Assembly: GCA_035236585.1 (NCBI GenBank)
Contig: CP141130.1
Location: 30,081,501 to 30,145,500 of the forward strand
Source: Warburgia ugandensis
Lineage: Eukaryota > Streptophyta > Magnoliopsida > Canellales > Canellaceae
Reading direction: 5' to 3'
Length of the DNA: 64,000 nucleotides
Shown here: positions 36,446 to 49,289 of the stretch, in pieces
How positions within the stretch are numbered: position 1 is the stretch's first letter
Layout: each line of letters starts with the position of its first letter
Program-made: the position numbers and the translations under genes
Notes under the pieces: generated by a model
Seen by the model: the letters and a program-made list of their open reading frames with translations, nothing else
Database searches by the model: none
What the model was told of the DNA's origin: nothing

Positions 36446-37330
36446 TAATAGATGTAGAAGTAAGTTTAGCCTTTAGGCACTCAAATGCTTTCATACAATT
36501 TTCATCAAAGTCAAAAGTTGCCTCCTTTGTAAGTAAATTACATATGGGCTTAGTAGTTTTACTAAAATCCTTGATATACTGTCTATAGAAACTAGCATGA
36601 CCCAAAAATGAGTGTATTTCTTTCACTATCCTTGGTGGAAGAAGGCTAGAGATTAAATCTACTTTGCCTCTATCTACTTCTATGCCATTATGTGATATAA
36701 TGTGGCTTAAAACAATGCCATTTTGAACCATGAAATGACATTTTCTCCAATTTAACACTAAGTTCTTTTCCCAACAACTAGCAAGAACTAACTTTAAATG
36801 GTCTAGGCACTCGTCAAAAGAGGACTCAAACATAGAGAAATTATCCATAAATACCTCTAGAAACCTCTCCAACATATAAAAAAGAATTCTCAACATACAC
36901 CTATGAAAAGTAGCTGGGCCATTACAAAGTCCAAAAGGCATGTGGTAGTTGGCAAAGGTCACAAAAGGTATGGTGAGGGTAGTTTTCTCCTAGTCCTCAT
37001 GTGTTATGGGGATGTGGTTATAGTCAGAGTATCCATCAAGAAACTAATAATACCTATGACCGACTAACCTTTCTAGCATTTAGTCTATAAATGGAAGAGG
37101 AAGTGGTCTTTCCTAGTGACCGAGTTTAGTTTACAGTAATCTATACAAACTATCCACTCGGTGGTCATTTGAGTGGGAACTAACTCATTATCCTCATTTA
37201 GATTTCCATAACTCTAAACTTCTTGGGAACAACTTGAACTGGGCTAACCCAAGTGCTATCAAATATGGAGTAGATGACACTAACATCTAAGAGTTTACGT
37301 ACTTAATCTAACCTCTTTCATATTAAGGTT
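36446..37330 (-). pseudogene. Element F reverse transcriptase
   Basis: From 37,330 downward: LGAIYSIFDSTWVSPVQVVP (family YPISDSxWVSPVQ), stop-rich fingers, then MTFANYHMPFGLCNGPATFH, RCMLRILFYMLERFLEVFMD. The polymerase box reads FMDN instead of FMDD at about 36,838-36,850, and the stretch continues LNWRKCHFMVQNGIVL and FLGHASFYRQYIKDFSK. The second catalytic Asp is lost. The open frame 36,402-36,962 (186 codons) is the longest in the window for this element and ends in the connection domain. The upstream part is broken by more than five stops. Confidence 0.9.
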
Positions 37331-37651
37331 GAGTCGCCTCTGTCTTTCCCTAGATGGTTTATCATTTTATTCTAGGTGAATTCTATGAATATACACAACA
37401 AGGCTAATTCCTTTAATGTCTGCTATGGTCCACCCTAAAGCTATCTTGTGTTTATGAGAACATTAAGAAGCTTACTTTCCTATTCCTAATCTAGATCTAT
37501 GGTTATGATTACAGCCAAGCATTCATTTGGCCCTAGGTAAGAATATTTTAGATTTTTAGGTAGTTGCTTAAGGACCAAGGTAGGTGGTTTTTCTATTGAA
37601 GGTACTAGGATAGAAGTGGTTCCACTGGAGGTCCCCATTTGGGGGTATCCA

Positions 37652-38200
37652 TTATGGTGTAGCATTTAAAGGATTGTTTATCTCGTCAATAGACTTGTCT
37701 AAATTAAATTCATGGTTAAAGTGTGTTAGACATGCATTAAGTGGATCTAAGATAGATGATCGTGGATTAGCATCTTGAAGTAGACTTTCAATTAAATTGA
37801 TTATACAAGAATCATCTATGTTTAGATGCTTATGATCGGCACTAAAAACATTGAGTTTGACTTTCATATTGCTAAGTCATAATTTCATCACACTATTTCT
37901 ATAGTTGATGTTGGTATTAGATGTTGTCAAAAGTGGACGTCCAAGAATGATTGGGATTTAACTAGTGGAATATGACACAGGTTGGTATCCATGACAATGA
38001 AAATTATAGGAAAGTAAAATTGGTCCACCTATATTTAAACATCCTTAACCATATCACATGGAATTTCTAATAATCTATTTGCTAACTATAAGGTGGTATT
38101 GGTTGGCTTGAGGTCACCAAGCCCTAGTTGCTCATAGATAGTGAATGGAAATAGGTTTACACTAGCCCTTAAATTAAGTAGTGCCCAGTCAATGATATGA
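37652..38200 (-). pseudogene. Element F protease and protease-RT linker
   Basis: Minus-strand reading from about 38,200: HIIDWALLNLRASVNLFPFT, IYEQLGLGDLKPT, LANRLLEIPCDMVKDV, QVDQFYFP, FIVMDTNL, then IILGRPLLTTSN (37,935-37,960). In Athila-type proteases the active site reads LLDLGAS. Here it is LLNLRAS, so the catalytic Asp is Asn. The C-terminal ILGRPxL flap motif is intact. After it comes the linker frame 37,652-37,867 (SADHKHLNIDDSCIINLIES). The protease would cleave the Gag-Pol polyprotein. Confidence 0.85.
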
Positions 38201-38959
38201 TTTCTCTTAACATAAGGGATATAGGACAACCTAGATCTCTAAACTTCGGAGTGGTCTAGTGTGGAATCAAAGAGCTCACCTACTCAGTGAGAAAGGCTTT
38301 CTTTTGCACATTAAGCTTTAGCTTTTGTGTGCAGAGCTCTTTAAGAAATTTGGCATGAGCGGGAATGTCTTTAACAGCATTGAGTAATGAAATATTTATT
38401 TGAACATGCTTAAACACATCCATTATCTCATGGAAATTAGTTCCTTTCTTAGCCTTGCTTAGTAGCTGAGGCAATGGGGCTTTAGGCACATACAGTGCCT
38501 CCATTATATGCTCAAATGAAGTTAGAGGTTTCTATCTTTTCTCTTTCTCTAGTGTTGTAGCTAGTCCATTCTCCTCTATAGTTTCCCTAGTCTACCCTAC
38601 TTTATTATCAACTTGACAACCACTCTTAAGGGTAGTAAAAGATTTTGCTTGCTCATGGGGTGTCATTGGGTATGTGAATTGGACCCTGTTTCAAAATGTC
38701 CCTTAGGGTTTGGAATTGATTGACAAGAAAACTGTCCCTTCCCTCTTTCATTAAGTGCACCTGACAACTAGCTCATTTACATTTCCAATTTGGCAATAGC
38801 TTGAGAAGTGACATTTGCACTATTTCTTCTCTCATTGAGGCTTGTCTAGTTTAATCCTAGTGTTTTAAAGTTTTCTCCATAAATGACTGCACAGTTTCCC
38901 CAAAGGTTGGTTTCTTTGGTTATTGAGGAAGTTGACAACAAGGTGGCTGCTATGGACCT
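38201..38959 (-). pseudogene. Element F gag-protease linker
   Basis: Contains the frame 38,280-38,504 with HEIMDVFKHVQINISLLNAV and AHAKFLKELCTQKLKLNVQK, KKAFLTE. This is the conserved region just ahead of the Athila-type protease (family FKKVQINIPLLDAIKQIPAYAKFLKDLCT). Before it lies a low-complexity, stop-rich gag tail. Confidence 0.8.
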
Positions 38960-40100
38960 AAAGTTCTAGGAAATTTTTTTATAGGGGGTTCATATATGGA
39001 CCACCCTAATAATTCTTCTTCCACCATGACAAGTAAGGATGCCTAGCCTAGCCTAGATTATAGGTCTCAGAGTAAGGGTTATTGCTAGGGTTGCAATATG
39101 CATTCATTGCATTCACCTATTCTAATTATACACTATTGAATGGATAAGTTGAGGTGAAATGTGCTTGGCTAGGACAAATAGAACAAATCTCTAGTGGAGG
39201 TCTCATGGATGTCTAGACAGCCATGAAGGTTTGGAATGTAATTTCACTCTTCTACCCTAGGATTCAAACTTATCCACTCTCTCAATTACAAGTTGAGCTT
39301 ATAGGATACATCTGATGTCACTCCTATTTCATACAAACCTCCTTTCTTTTGAGGTAGAGTATTTCTTTCTCCCCTATTAGAATAGTCCCATTTCTAGGAA
39401 TTGTCAGCTAAAGTTTCAAAAAATTCCAAGGCTTCTCTTTCATTTTTCAACATGAGGGCCCCTCCACTTGCTGCATCTACCATTTGTCTATTTTGAGGTG
39501 TTATGAACTTGCTTCCATTTTTCAAGTCCATGATGGGGATACTTTTGTAGTAATTCATTCTGCCTTTCTTAGCATTCATAATATTGTTCATCATCACTTT
39601 ACTAAAATTTGATAATCTCCCTACGTAGGGCTTGTCTTGTGGACAGGAAGAACTTGGTCCAAAACATTTTAAACAATGGTCCCATGTGACAATGGAACCT
39701 ACCTCTAAAGAATTCAGGCATGATTTGGCCTTATCTTTCAATGTGAAAGGGAACAAGATAAGTCTAATAGAATCACATCAGAAATTTTAGAATTTGAATG
39801 GACCACAAATATTAAGGAATTCCTTGATATGTTGGTATGGATCTCCTCTCTCTCTCTCTCTCTCGACCATAAAATGTTGCGAGTAACTATATAACTCCAA
39901 GTTTAAGTTCAAATTGGTCTGCATTGGTGGCTGGTAAGGTGATGCATGATGAGGTATTTAACTCAAGTGTCGCATAGAAATCTCTAATGGCCTTATTCTC
40001 AAATATAGCCTGTAGGTCTATCTTGAGGTTAGGAATTTGATTTCTTACCCCTTGCCCTATGAGTACGTTCAATCCTAGGATCTAATGGTAATAACTTAGT
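38960..40100 (-). pseudogene. Element F gag
   Basis: Minus-strand pieces in order: N-terminal frame 40,072-39,887 with FYATLELNTSSCITLPATNA and FELKLGVI; FPFTLKDKAKSCLNSLEVGS with W-D at 39,756 onward; RQMVDAASGGALMLKNEREA; ALEFFETLADNS; RGGLYEIG-like residues near 39,340; and NPYSETYNLG near 39,050, which belongs to the C-terminal part after the zinc knuckle. This is Athila-type Gag, the capsid and nucleocapsid precursor. A TC microsatellite at 39,843-39,864 has expanded inside the gene and breaks the frame. Confidence 0.85.
39843..39864. repeat. (TC)n microsatellite in gag
   Basis: CTC repeats running into about ten TC units inside element F gag. Confidence 0.9.
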
Positions 40101-41191
40101 GTTTTGAGTTTGATGACCTTGCATGCACTAAGATAAAAACCTATCTAAATGATGCAACCTAACTATAAATGTGACTCCTAACTTTGAATGATGTGCAAAC
40201 TAACAATCCCTAATGTTCCACTAACGAGCTAATTTCATATTGTTTATTAATTTGGAGGGTGGTAGCTTTTAGACTTAGATCTAGATAGCTCCTTTTATCT
40301 AGGCATGATTATGGCTGACTAGTTAAGTTCTTCTCTAATGTGATTACTACAATTCTCATGGAAGGAGGCATTTAGACCTCAACAATAGTCAACAAAAATC
40401 ATGAGAAAATAACTTGAATTTTGCATGCCTACTATAACCACGATGCTCAAAAGCCACTCGAGTGATAATATATCTCCTCCTTTTAAAAAGGTCCTACAAG
40501 CTCGCTACCCTAAGTCTCCTACTACTAGATTTTCAATTAAGTTTTAAGGGCTGGGATTACAAACATACAACGAATTGAATTAATTAACTAGGTGGGTCAA
40601 GGATTTGGTGATGAAATTCAGTCCTTATCTTATGATGGTTCCTATGGGGACCTTACTATCAATGTGTAGCATCCACCATAAAGCAGTAAACATGCAATGC
40701 CAACCAATAAAAGGAAATTAATGCCTACCTATATGCTATTTGACAAAGTAAACTTTGTTAAATAGGTACACTCTAATGCAAAAAACTCTAAACTATATGA
40801 ATTATGCTACCAACATATATTCAAACTACAATAAATGCAACTACACTAAGAAAATAAAATAAAGTGAGAGAAGCTTACAGTGGGGTTTCAAATGAGGTTT
40901 AAGTGTGGGCCACCATACCTCACACGTGACCTATTTTATTACAACCCATATAAAATTGAATAATGAATTTGTAATTTACATTGGGGGCTCACTATAAGTT
41001 CTCTCAAAAGGAAAAATCCTAATCTAAGAAAGCAATAAAATCCTAATTAATTTGATGAAGCTTTGGTCTATAGAATCATTACCACTCCTTTTGCCAAATT
41101 CCCCTTATACAAAACAAAGAAAGATGATCAATATGGGGGGAATTAGAAAAATATGCAAGAATGAGAAAAAACCATAATCTAATGAAACCTA
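40101..41191 (-). other. Element F leader (5' untranslated internal region)
   Basis: Non-coding sequence between the gag start and LTR unit C, continuing at 46,573-46,651 up to the PBS. It includes the module at 40,260-40,680 shared with LTR units A-D. The long leader is typical of Athila-type elements and would carry packaging and translation signals, though none can be pointed to. Confidence 0.65.
40260..40680 (-). repeat. Leader module shared with LTR units A-D
   Basis: Collinear with A 7,470-7,830 and C 43,450-43,830. Shared words include GGAGGCATTTAGACCTCA (40,364-40,381 here; AGGAGGCATTTAGACCTCAC in C), AAGGTCCTA-GAGCTC and GGGTCAAGGATTTG against GGGCCAAGGATTTG. Confidence 0.65.
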
Positions 41192-41196
41192 AGACT
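41192..41196 (+). repeat. 5-bp TSD of LTR unit C (left)
   Basis: AGACT, identical to 46,573-46,577. Confidence 0.9.
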
Positions 41197-43449
41197 TGTG
41201 GCGACCTAGGTTTTTGAAATACATTTTTGTTATTTATTTTCAAATGGTGGTTGACCAATTTTACAAACATTTTGACAACTTAAACAGCAAAAAAAAAAAA
41301 TTCTTTGAAATTTTTTTCAGAAAACTTGAATGCCACATTTCACTCACATATGCATACATAATTTTGTGTACACCATATTTTTCCAAAGAAACTCATTTTA
41401 TTAAAATTTCAGGATCAATCCAGTGGTTCACATACATAGGCCCTATATTACATCTTATGTCCAAAATACACAAATCAAAATACAATCCAATCCTTTCACA
41501 AATGTACATAGTCTTCATCAATAGTATGGTCTTCACCTTCCCATGTCGTATCCCTCCATTCTTTGTTTTTTTTCTTTCTTTTTTTTTGTATGTAAGATAT
41601 TGTAAACATTCAAACATTTATAATATCTCAGCAAACTATGCTTGGTAGGGGATTCAAGAACATACGAATTGTATAATTCAGAAGTACAGTATTCATAATC
41701 ATCATATTCCATATTAATCACATAATTCAATTTCCATGAACCATACCATATATGATCATTCAATCATAAAATTTATCATGTTACATCCACTATGATAATT
41801 CCAAACCACTCACCACTATATCGTATGTATATATATATGGTAAAAAATCGTGAAAAATAGTCAATATCTCAAACATCAATAATCATACTCAGATATACTG
41901 AGTTGATACATCATCCAGACTTTTGCTAGGAAAATACTCCTTCATTAGGGCAGTATTGGCATCTCACTATACCATGCATCATATGCAAAATACTCAAGGA
42001 CTGCCATGTTGCAGTCTGATCCGTATTAATGTGCTCGAATAACTGCCCTGCTCACCACTGATACCACTGTGGAAAATATTGTGTCACTACCCTGTATGGG
42101 AAGATAGGACTTTCACAGTGGGGCCTTCCCATTATTGCACCGCTAGACTTTTAGCCTTTCTTTGGGCAAGGTATCATAATATCATCAAATTTTGGGAAGC
42201 GGATGGCCAAACCCTCATAACTTCCGTAGCATAGTGTCCCCATGCTTATGCCTATTTAAAACAAAACCACAAGCCTCCATGCTTGGATCTAAAATACTTC
42301 TTGTACATCTCAGACGATCTGTCTATTTATATTATGATCATTGTATTCAATATCCTCATACTAAGGATATAATTTTATTTCTAAATTTAAGGATCTTAAT
42401 TTACAATGAATGATACCCATGTTCATATGAGTTTAAGGATTAATCATTTATTGTAAATGATCCCCATTTCTTTTAATTTGGTATTCATTTACCAAATGTT
42501 ATTAAGTGTAAGGATACTCATTTGATTCAAATGATATCCATTATTATTATGTTCTTATCTAAGTTTAGGGGTAATCATAAATGATACTTAGGTCTTTATT
42601 ATGTATACCATCTAATTTCAATAGTTATTTCTATCTCATACACATGAATTATGATTCAAATGTAACTAAACATATTATCATCCTTAAACATTATAATTTC
42701 TATGTATAACAATAATTCCACAGACCATAGGTCTTGTATTCTTAAAGTTCCACCTATCTTCATGTAGTGATCCATCCCTTCAAATCCTCCATGATTGACG
42801 TATGTAATCTGTAAATACATACATACTATCATTATTTGTACAATTTTAGATCATCTCCTATCTATATTTCTTATCTAATCTTGTCCTTTGATATAAAGGA
42901 TCTAGATCTATCTTGTGTTCATATCATCCATATAATCTATCTTCCATAGATAGTCTTTTATCTTATTGATCAATAGATCTGACAGTTAGAATGATCTTCT
43001 AACCTTTTAGATCTAAGTATTTTCTATCTCTAAGTCTTTGTGTATCCATCTCTTTGATCTTGATCTTTCATAGGGCCTTTGATCAACAATCTATACTTGT
43101 TGATAAAGATCAAGGTCCTAGATCTCGTATCAATTAGTTCTTCTCTAATCTAAGTTTAGTTATTTGATCATCCCTAAGGAGGATGATCCTGGTTCTTTTC
43201 CTTGAATCTTATTTGATCAAGGGTTTGGATTATCTAATCTAATGATCTAGGTTTGTCTACAACATACATACATGAATACTTAATAAAATACAACATTAGG
43301 ATTCTTCTTGTTCTTGATCATTTAAGATCCTATGGATCTTGTTTGATCGTGATTATCTTACTTACCATTTTTTATTAAGATTAGATATTTTACTAACCTT
43401 TTATGCTCTTATTATTATTATTATTAATCAACTAGTTAATGTTTTACTG

Positions 43450-43830
43450 GTTGAAGATAGCTTATTTCATCCTAAATCTAAACTGCTCCTCTTATTTCCA
43501 ATTGACCAAGGCTTACTGGTTGAATGGCTAAACACAAAGTGGTTACTTCAATCCTCATGTAAGGAGGCATTTAGACCTCACAAACATCAACAGAAGGTAG
43601 GGAAAGATAGAAAACCCCTTAACCACCATGTTCAGCATTCACAAGAGTGACCTTAGCTCAACCTTTTATAAGGTTCCTACGAGCATTTTAACCATAAGTA
43701 CTCTTTCTAATTGATTTTAATTAAGTCCATGAACATTTAAAATGTCATTCATGAGGTTTATTATTCTCCTAGTTTGGGCCAAGGATTTGATAATTCTTAT
43801 ATTGTCCTACTAACTATGGCTCTTACTATC
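43450..43830 (-). repeat. Conserved leader-like module in LTR unit C
   Basis: Contains GGTTACTTCAATCCTCATGT and AGGAGGCATTTAGACCTCAC (core 43,539-43,600). It is the inverse of the B module and collinear with A, D and the F leader. Confidence 0.7.
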
Positions 43831-45998
43831 TTTAAGTCCATGTCATTCACTCCATGTAATGTCCTTCAACTCTATTTTTCATTTAATTACATTTTCAATG
43901 TAATTTACATAACATGAGAATTAAAGCATAAATAAATAATATAACAATTAAATCTAATAAGCAATAAAGACATTTACAATATCATTCAATATTTCAATTG
44001 AAAATTTAAGATGCCATAACTATTCATCATGATCCAACAATCATAGTTGATTTCTATTCATTTTTCATCCCTTTTAGGGTTTAGATCTTGATCTTTTCAT
44101 TTTTATTTAGATCTAATATATCTTCTTAATGTGATTTCATCACTAGATCATTGATGCATCTCATCAAATGATCTAATTCTTCTTGATCCAACCGATCAAG
44201 AAGATCTTACGTCATTTTATCCAATTTAAGGGCATAGTACTTAATATATCCCAAATTATCATCATCATGTCCATCAATCCATATGATATTAAATTTATAT
44301 AGTCATATAAATACATCCACACTATCCAATAATCCTTGATCAAATTGATCAAGGAGATTACCATTCACTTTTATGGATTTTACTACTTTTAAGGGTCAAA
44401 TCTTAAGATCTAGCAATTCAATTATATCCAACCCATTTATTTAAGTTAGTATATCATTAGATCATTATACAAAATGATTTGAATGGTCCAATCATCCCAG
44501 ATCTTATAGGTCAAGGATGTTAATACCCTTATCCACTTAAATTCAGAACATTTAATGAATAAAACTTATGATTTTATTGGTTCAGTAGGTTTTCCTTATC
44601 AAGAGGAATCCAACCCAACTTTTTGATCTTAATTTGAAGTTAAATTGAGATCAAAATTTGGATTTTAAGATTTCAACCCGTTTTAAGGGCTGATATTTAT
44701 CTTACTATTTTAGTTCAATTAATTGATCTAGGTATTTAGAATTTTTACTGTGATCATGGTCCTTAAGGTTTTGGGACCTCCTGAATCCATCCATTGTTCA
44801 GATTTCTATTTTAAGGTCATCTTGATCATCATCCATTACTGTGGGATGGATTTTAGTGATTATCACAAGTAAATACAATTTACAACACAAATTTTATGAG
44901 TTCAGTACCTTATACAAGTGACAAGGAATCTATAGAATCTTTCAGATCTAAAATTGGAGCTATACTGAGCTCTTAATTGAAGAAATAAGCTCTTAGTTAA
45001 AAAATTGGACGACTGAGATCATCCCACCAGAAAAAGACAAAACAGAAGGTCAACCTGCACCTGTTACCCAGGATTACCCATCACTAGTGATGGGTGACCG
45101 GTGATAGGCAAGACGGTCTAGATCTGGACCGTTGGATCGCCCATCACCAGATCTCCTCCATCAGTCATGATCAAAGCCCCATATTTCATCTCCTAAGGTT
45201 TTTGGGCCCCAAGATTCCATCCAACTGCTCAAAATTTACTTCTGAGCTATCAAAGATGGAGATCTCACCATCTATTGCCTGATCCATCATCATTTATGGA
45301 TCAGTGTAGGAGGACATCAGGGATGGTCGGAAATCACCCAGGGGATTCTAGAAATGAAAGGGGAGTGAAGTAGGTGGCCTACCTATGCTAGTTCGGTTAA
45401 GGAATTTCATTGGAGGGGGGATTTACTGGTGAAAGAAAACCTTAATGCTGGATAATGCATACAGTCCAAAATTTTCCTGTTGCCATTGCTGGAGAAGGTC
45501 GAGGAACATGGGGGAAACATAGATACCCCTGTCCTAAAGTGATTAAATAGTTCTAGATTGGGTTTCAATGGTGGGATTTTTCAGAATAAGAGGAATAACC
45601 TACTAGAGATGGTAACTTTGCTGGCATTATTCTTCGTTTACAAGTTTTCGATGATCCAGAAGGTAGGTTATCCAAATTTCTTAAGGCTTTTGTAGATCAG
45701 CCCAGTTCGAACACATCAGATGGTGAAGATTGAGAACTAAGGGCTGGAAGTGGATGGCTAATTCAATTAGGGTTTTCCAAGCAAAAAACTTGGTTCATCG
45801 GGGATGACGCGTCATTGGGCACACCCCGATAACAGACATGAATTATTTGTCAAGTGCGTTTGGGGACTCTCTCAGGGAAAGAGAGAAAAAGAAGGAAAGA
45901 AGAAAAATTTGGGGAATATTGTGGAGCATTTTGGAGCTAGGATTTTAGGGGGCACCTCGTGACGGACAGTTGGAAAAATTTTGGAAATTTTTATGGGG

Positions 45999-46006
45999 TA
46001 TTTATA
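45999..46006 (-). promoter_or_regulatory. TATA box of LTR unit C
   Basis: On the minus strand CACCTATAAATACCCC, the counterpart of the TATA box in unit B at the same distance from the sense end. Confidence 0.7.
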
Positions 46007-46572
46007 GGTGTTTTTGAATTTTTTTATGATTATATGTAATTATCACGTTTCAATTCTTTTTATTATTAAATTGGCATTGAATTCCCACTACCACCAACTT
46101 CTCCACTAGTAGCTAGTAGTGGTTTGACTCATGATTACATGTTTTCTAGCCATTAGATCTATTTGTGGGCCCTACGGAGGTGTGAAAGGATCATTTTGCC
46201 CTTCTATGGAGAAAAATTTGTTTTATTCTCTTAAACATGGAATTGAGCGTACTTAGTGGCATTGGAATGTATTTCCTAGTACATTCTAAATATTGTTGTC
46301 TTAGGTCTTGGTTATGAGTAAAATTATAATTTTATCCTTTTATTTATAAAAATAGAGAAAAAATAAGGATTTTTCTTCTGGACTCAAAATTTGACGTACT
46401 TATAGTCATTATGATTGATTTTTCGAGTACATTACAAATATCCAAGTTTTAAGTCAGATTTTATTTTTATAAAATGAATTTTCTTGGAACTCAAAGTTCC
46501 AGTTCCACTTTTAAAATTTTAACTTTTAATTTTTAATAATTCAATTATATTCATAAAAATTGGGTTGTTGCA

Positions 46573-46577
46573 AGACT
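46573..46577 (+). repeat. 5-bp TSD of LTR unit C (right)
   Basis: AGACT. Confidence 0.9.
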
Positions 46578-46628
46578 GAATAGAGATCAACAATCTAAAT
46601 AAAGATCCAACCACAAATCCATTGTGAT

Positions 46629-46651
46629 TCCCAACAACTATGCCAAAAACT
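46629..46651 (-). promoter_or_regulatory. Degenerate primer-binding site of element F
   Basis: Directly after the LTR end ACACCA, the minus strand reads AG then TTTTTGGCATAGTTGTTGGG. Athila-type elements typically have TTTTTGGCGCCGTTGCCGGG here, complementary to the 3' end of tRNA-Asp. Three substitutions are visible in the core. This fixes the LTR boundary. Confidence 0.7.
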
Positions 46652-49160
46652 TGGTGTAGCTTTAGTATTACTCATAAGTGCACGAATCAATGTAGTAGTT
46701 TGCACATAAGAGAGGTTAATCCCACGAAGAATATCATGGATTTTCAATTGATTGGATCTTATTTAAGTTGCTTATCTTAGCCAAAGAAACAGTGTTTTAA
46801 TTAAACTAGGAATTTAAATAACAAGTAACTAGAAAATGCACCAATTTAGAAAGTACAACTAAAGGAAACATTCTTAAAATAAAGATGTTCAGTGAAATAA
46901 AAAACTTTCCTAAATAACATGCATTTAGTAAAAAAAACTAAGGCAAAACTAGAATGAAAAAATCTAGGAAACTTACTAAAAATGAAACCTTCCTAAATTA
47001 GCACTTTCCTAAACCTAAACATACTAAAATTATTTTAAAAAAAAACTAAATTAGAAATTTTCAATCAAAGGCAAGATGTAAAAAAACTAACTAACTACTA
47101 CTAAATTAAAATTAAGCAACTAAATAAAGTAAGGCTTAAAGAGGAATTACCCACGTCCCATCCACATAATCCATGGGATGGTGCAGGGTTCGTGGGATGA
47201 ATATTACTCAAAATTTAATAAGAAAGAGCTAATTAGCATGGAAATCAATTAAACTAGCACTTTTTATGCAAGATAACACTTTAGATCAAAATTGCTTTAA
47301 TGCTGAAAATAAACAATAACAATAATATTCAAATAACATTATTGATTAAGCAACAAATTACATCCAAAATAGTGTGCATAACACACATATGTAAATCTAG
47401 AAATTGTACACTATTCATGCTCCCAAAACTTGATTCAAATCAAGTAAAAAACACAATACAATGCTCTCAAACTAAATAAGATGAAATGTAAGTGAAACCC
47501 AAAAGAGAATCAATAGAATAGATGGTTGGAATGATGGGACTAGTTAAGGCAAAAGATGCCTAGAACTAGTTCCAAAATCAAGTAAAAACATAGATATCAA
47601 GGAAGGGAAACAAGGATTTAAACTGCTTTTTCACTTGGCTGTTACTACCAGAGAAGAAATAGCTTGGATCATAAGAGATTAAGCAAGAAAGAACAAATAT
47701 TCAAGGGAAAACACTATGGGTCTTTGCGTGTAAAACTAGAGCAACAAAATAAGAACAAAACTAACTATGAAGCAATGAATTAAAGTCAAACTACTAACTT
47801 AGGATTGAAGTGCAAAAAGAAAAGAAAAAACCCCAAAGAATCCAAAGAATAATAACCCAAAAGAAATCCCAATTCCAAAGCTCCAAGAATCATGAAGCAA
47901 GAGTGCAAACTTTTGAGGTTTTTGTCACCAAACCTCTACATGGAAAAAATGTGGAATTCATGGAGCTTTATAGATGGCTGGGTTTGCAATTTAATGAAGC
48001 CTATTCTAAGAAATAAAAGTGGATCTATATCTAAGGTTTCAATGAGGAAAGTTGGGTGGGGTGTGAGGGGAAAGAATGAGGTAAGCAAGGTGACATCATG
48101 GTGGCTGCCATCTTTAAAAGGGGGAGGCGCCACTTTTTTAGGAAGGTGGAGTGGTGCTCCTTCCCTTCTAAATACATGGTGTTTCGTTGTTGGAAAAGAG
48201 AGAGGAATGGAAATAATAAAAGATCGAAAAAATGGAAAAGTATCTAGGGTTTGAGGTATTCTAAGTGAGAACTAGAATTAGGAGTTTTCCATTTAGGAAA
48301 CCGCCTAAGGTGACAACCAAGCAAGGGGGAGGTGTCACTTTTTAGGAAAGTGCCTCCCTCCTTAAACACAAAATTGCGGAACACTAATTGGGGTGGCAAA
48401 AAAAGATGGAAAAATGGAAATGGAAAGTGGGGTTTTCTCTCTTGATTGGTCCACCTATGCATGATCATCTTACCACTTACAATTTTCCCTTAAAACCATC
48501 TAATTATCCTTTGTGAGTCATGTTTTTAATCCAGGATAATTGCTTGGATTGATCTTCCAATCATGTCACTCCATGTGACATGGATCCCATGTGGCTTGAT
48601 GATTCACTTTAATTGCTCATTTCTTACTAGTTTGAGTGGCTAACTCCCTTGGCTTTAAAGCTTAAATGGCATGGCTTCTTTATGTTTCTTTGTTAGACTA
48701 GGAATCCTCATGCATGGCTCCAGTTCTCATGCCAAAGTAGTGGAAATTACATGGCTTGTTCATGAGCTATTTCTAATCACCTTTGATGTTTCCAATTGCT
48801 TTCTTTACTTACCCTAAGTTGATATTAACTCTTGATTTAGCTTTGAGACATTGAAATTTATTCCTTGACTCTTTCTTTTGATCTTGTTCTTCAATTCTCT
48901 TCTTGATCAGTCTTGATTGTTGGATCTTCTTGTTGATTCCTATAAAAGAGTAACAATACTTATTAAATGTTATAAGACTATGATGATTCACATACTTATT
49001 CTAGATTAGCTCTTAAACCTACAAAGTATCAAAATTTTGAATTATTAGGTTAGAAATTCATATGTTATGAATTTTTGGAAAAACCCTAAAAATATCACTA
49101 TAACTTATAATATATGAGCTGCTAATTAGGTAATTTTTATAAAAAATTAAACACTTAACA
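46652..49160 (-). repeat. Element F 5' LTR
   Basis: Begins TGTTAAGTGTTTAATTTTT on the minus strand and ends AAAGCTACACCA. Its pair is 27,324-29,865. The lengths are 2,509 and 2,542 bp with many substitutions and several indels, indicating an old insertion. Confidence 0.87.
47965..47973 (-). promoter_or_regulatory. TATA-like box, F 5' LTR
   Basis: CATCTATAAAGCTCC on the minus strand. Same position and sequence in the 3' LTR. Confidence 0.5.
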
Positions 49161-49276
49161 GAATCCATTGTGCAACCTCCACCGAAGGTTTGTTCAATTT
49201 TTTCTAATACAACAGACCCTACTACTTCATGCCCCTCTAACTCCACATTTTGTGGAAATTATTTGAAGTAGTTAGA
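49161..49276 (+). pseudogene. Host H gag, zinc-knuckle region
   Basis: Reads ESIVQPPPKVCSIFSNTTDP and then TTSCPSNST. The same place in Athila-type Gag has a V-C-S-I-C ... H ... D-x-C-P-S knuckle. This continues the gag interrupted at 27,323, which proves that element F inserted into H. The second Cys is replaced by Phe. After about 49,276 the frame ends and the LTR of G2 is approached. Confidence 0.7.
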
Positions 49277-49289
49277 AACCCTAAGTGGA

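Larger units (their letters stand above)
41197..46572 (-). mobile_element. LTR unit C, 5.38 kb, single long LTR
   Basis: TGTGGCGACCTAGGTTTTTG at the left end, AAATTGGGTTGTTGCA at the right end, perfect AGACT duplication. Same orientation as A and D, and close to D over 41,197-43,600. Sense is the minus strand, shown by a TATA box at 45,999-46,006 about 570 bp from the sense start. The block with dense GATC words at 42,840-43,340 and the leader-like module at 43,450-43,830 are conserved. No coding capacity or second LTR. Inserted in the leader of element F. Confidence 0.88.
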
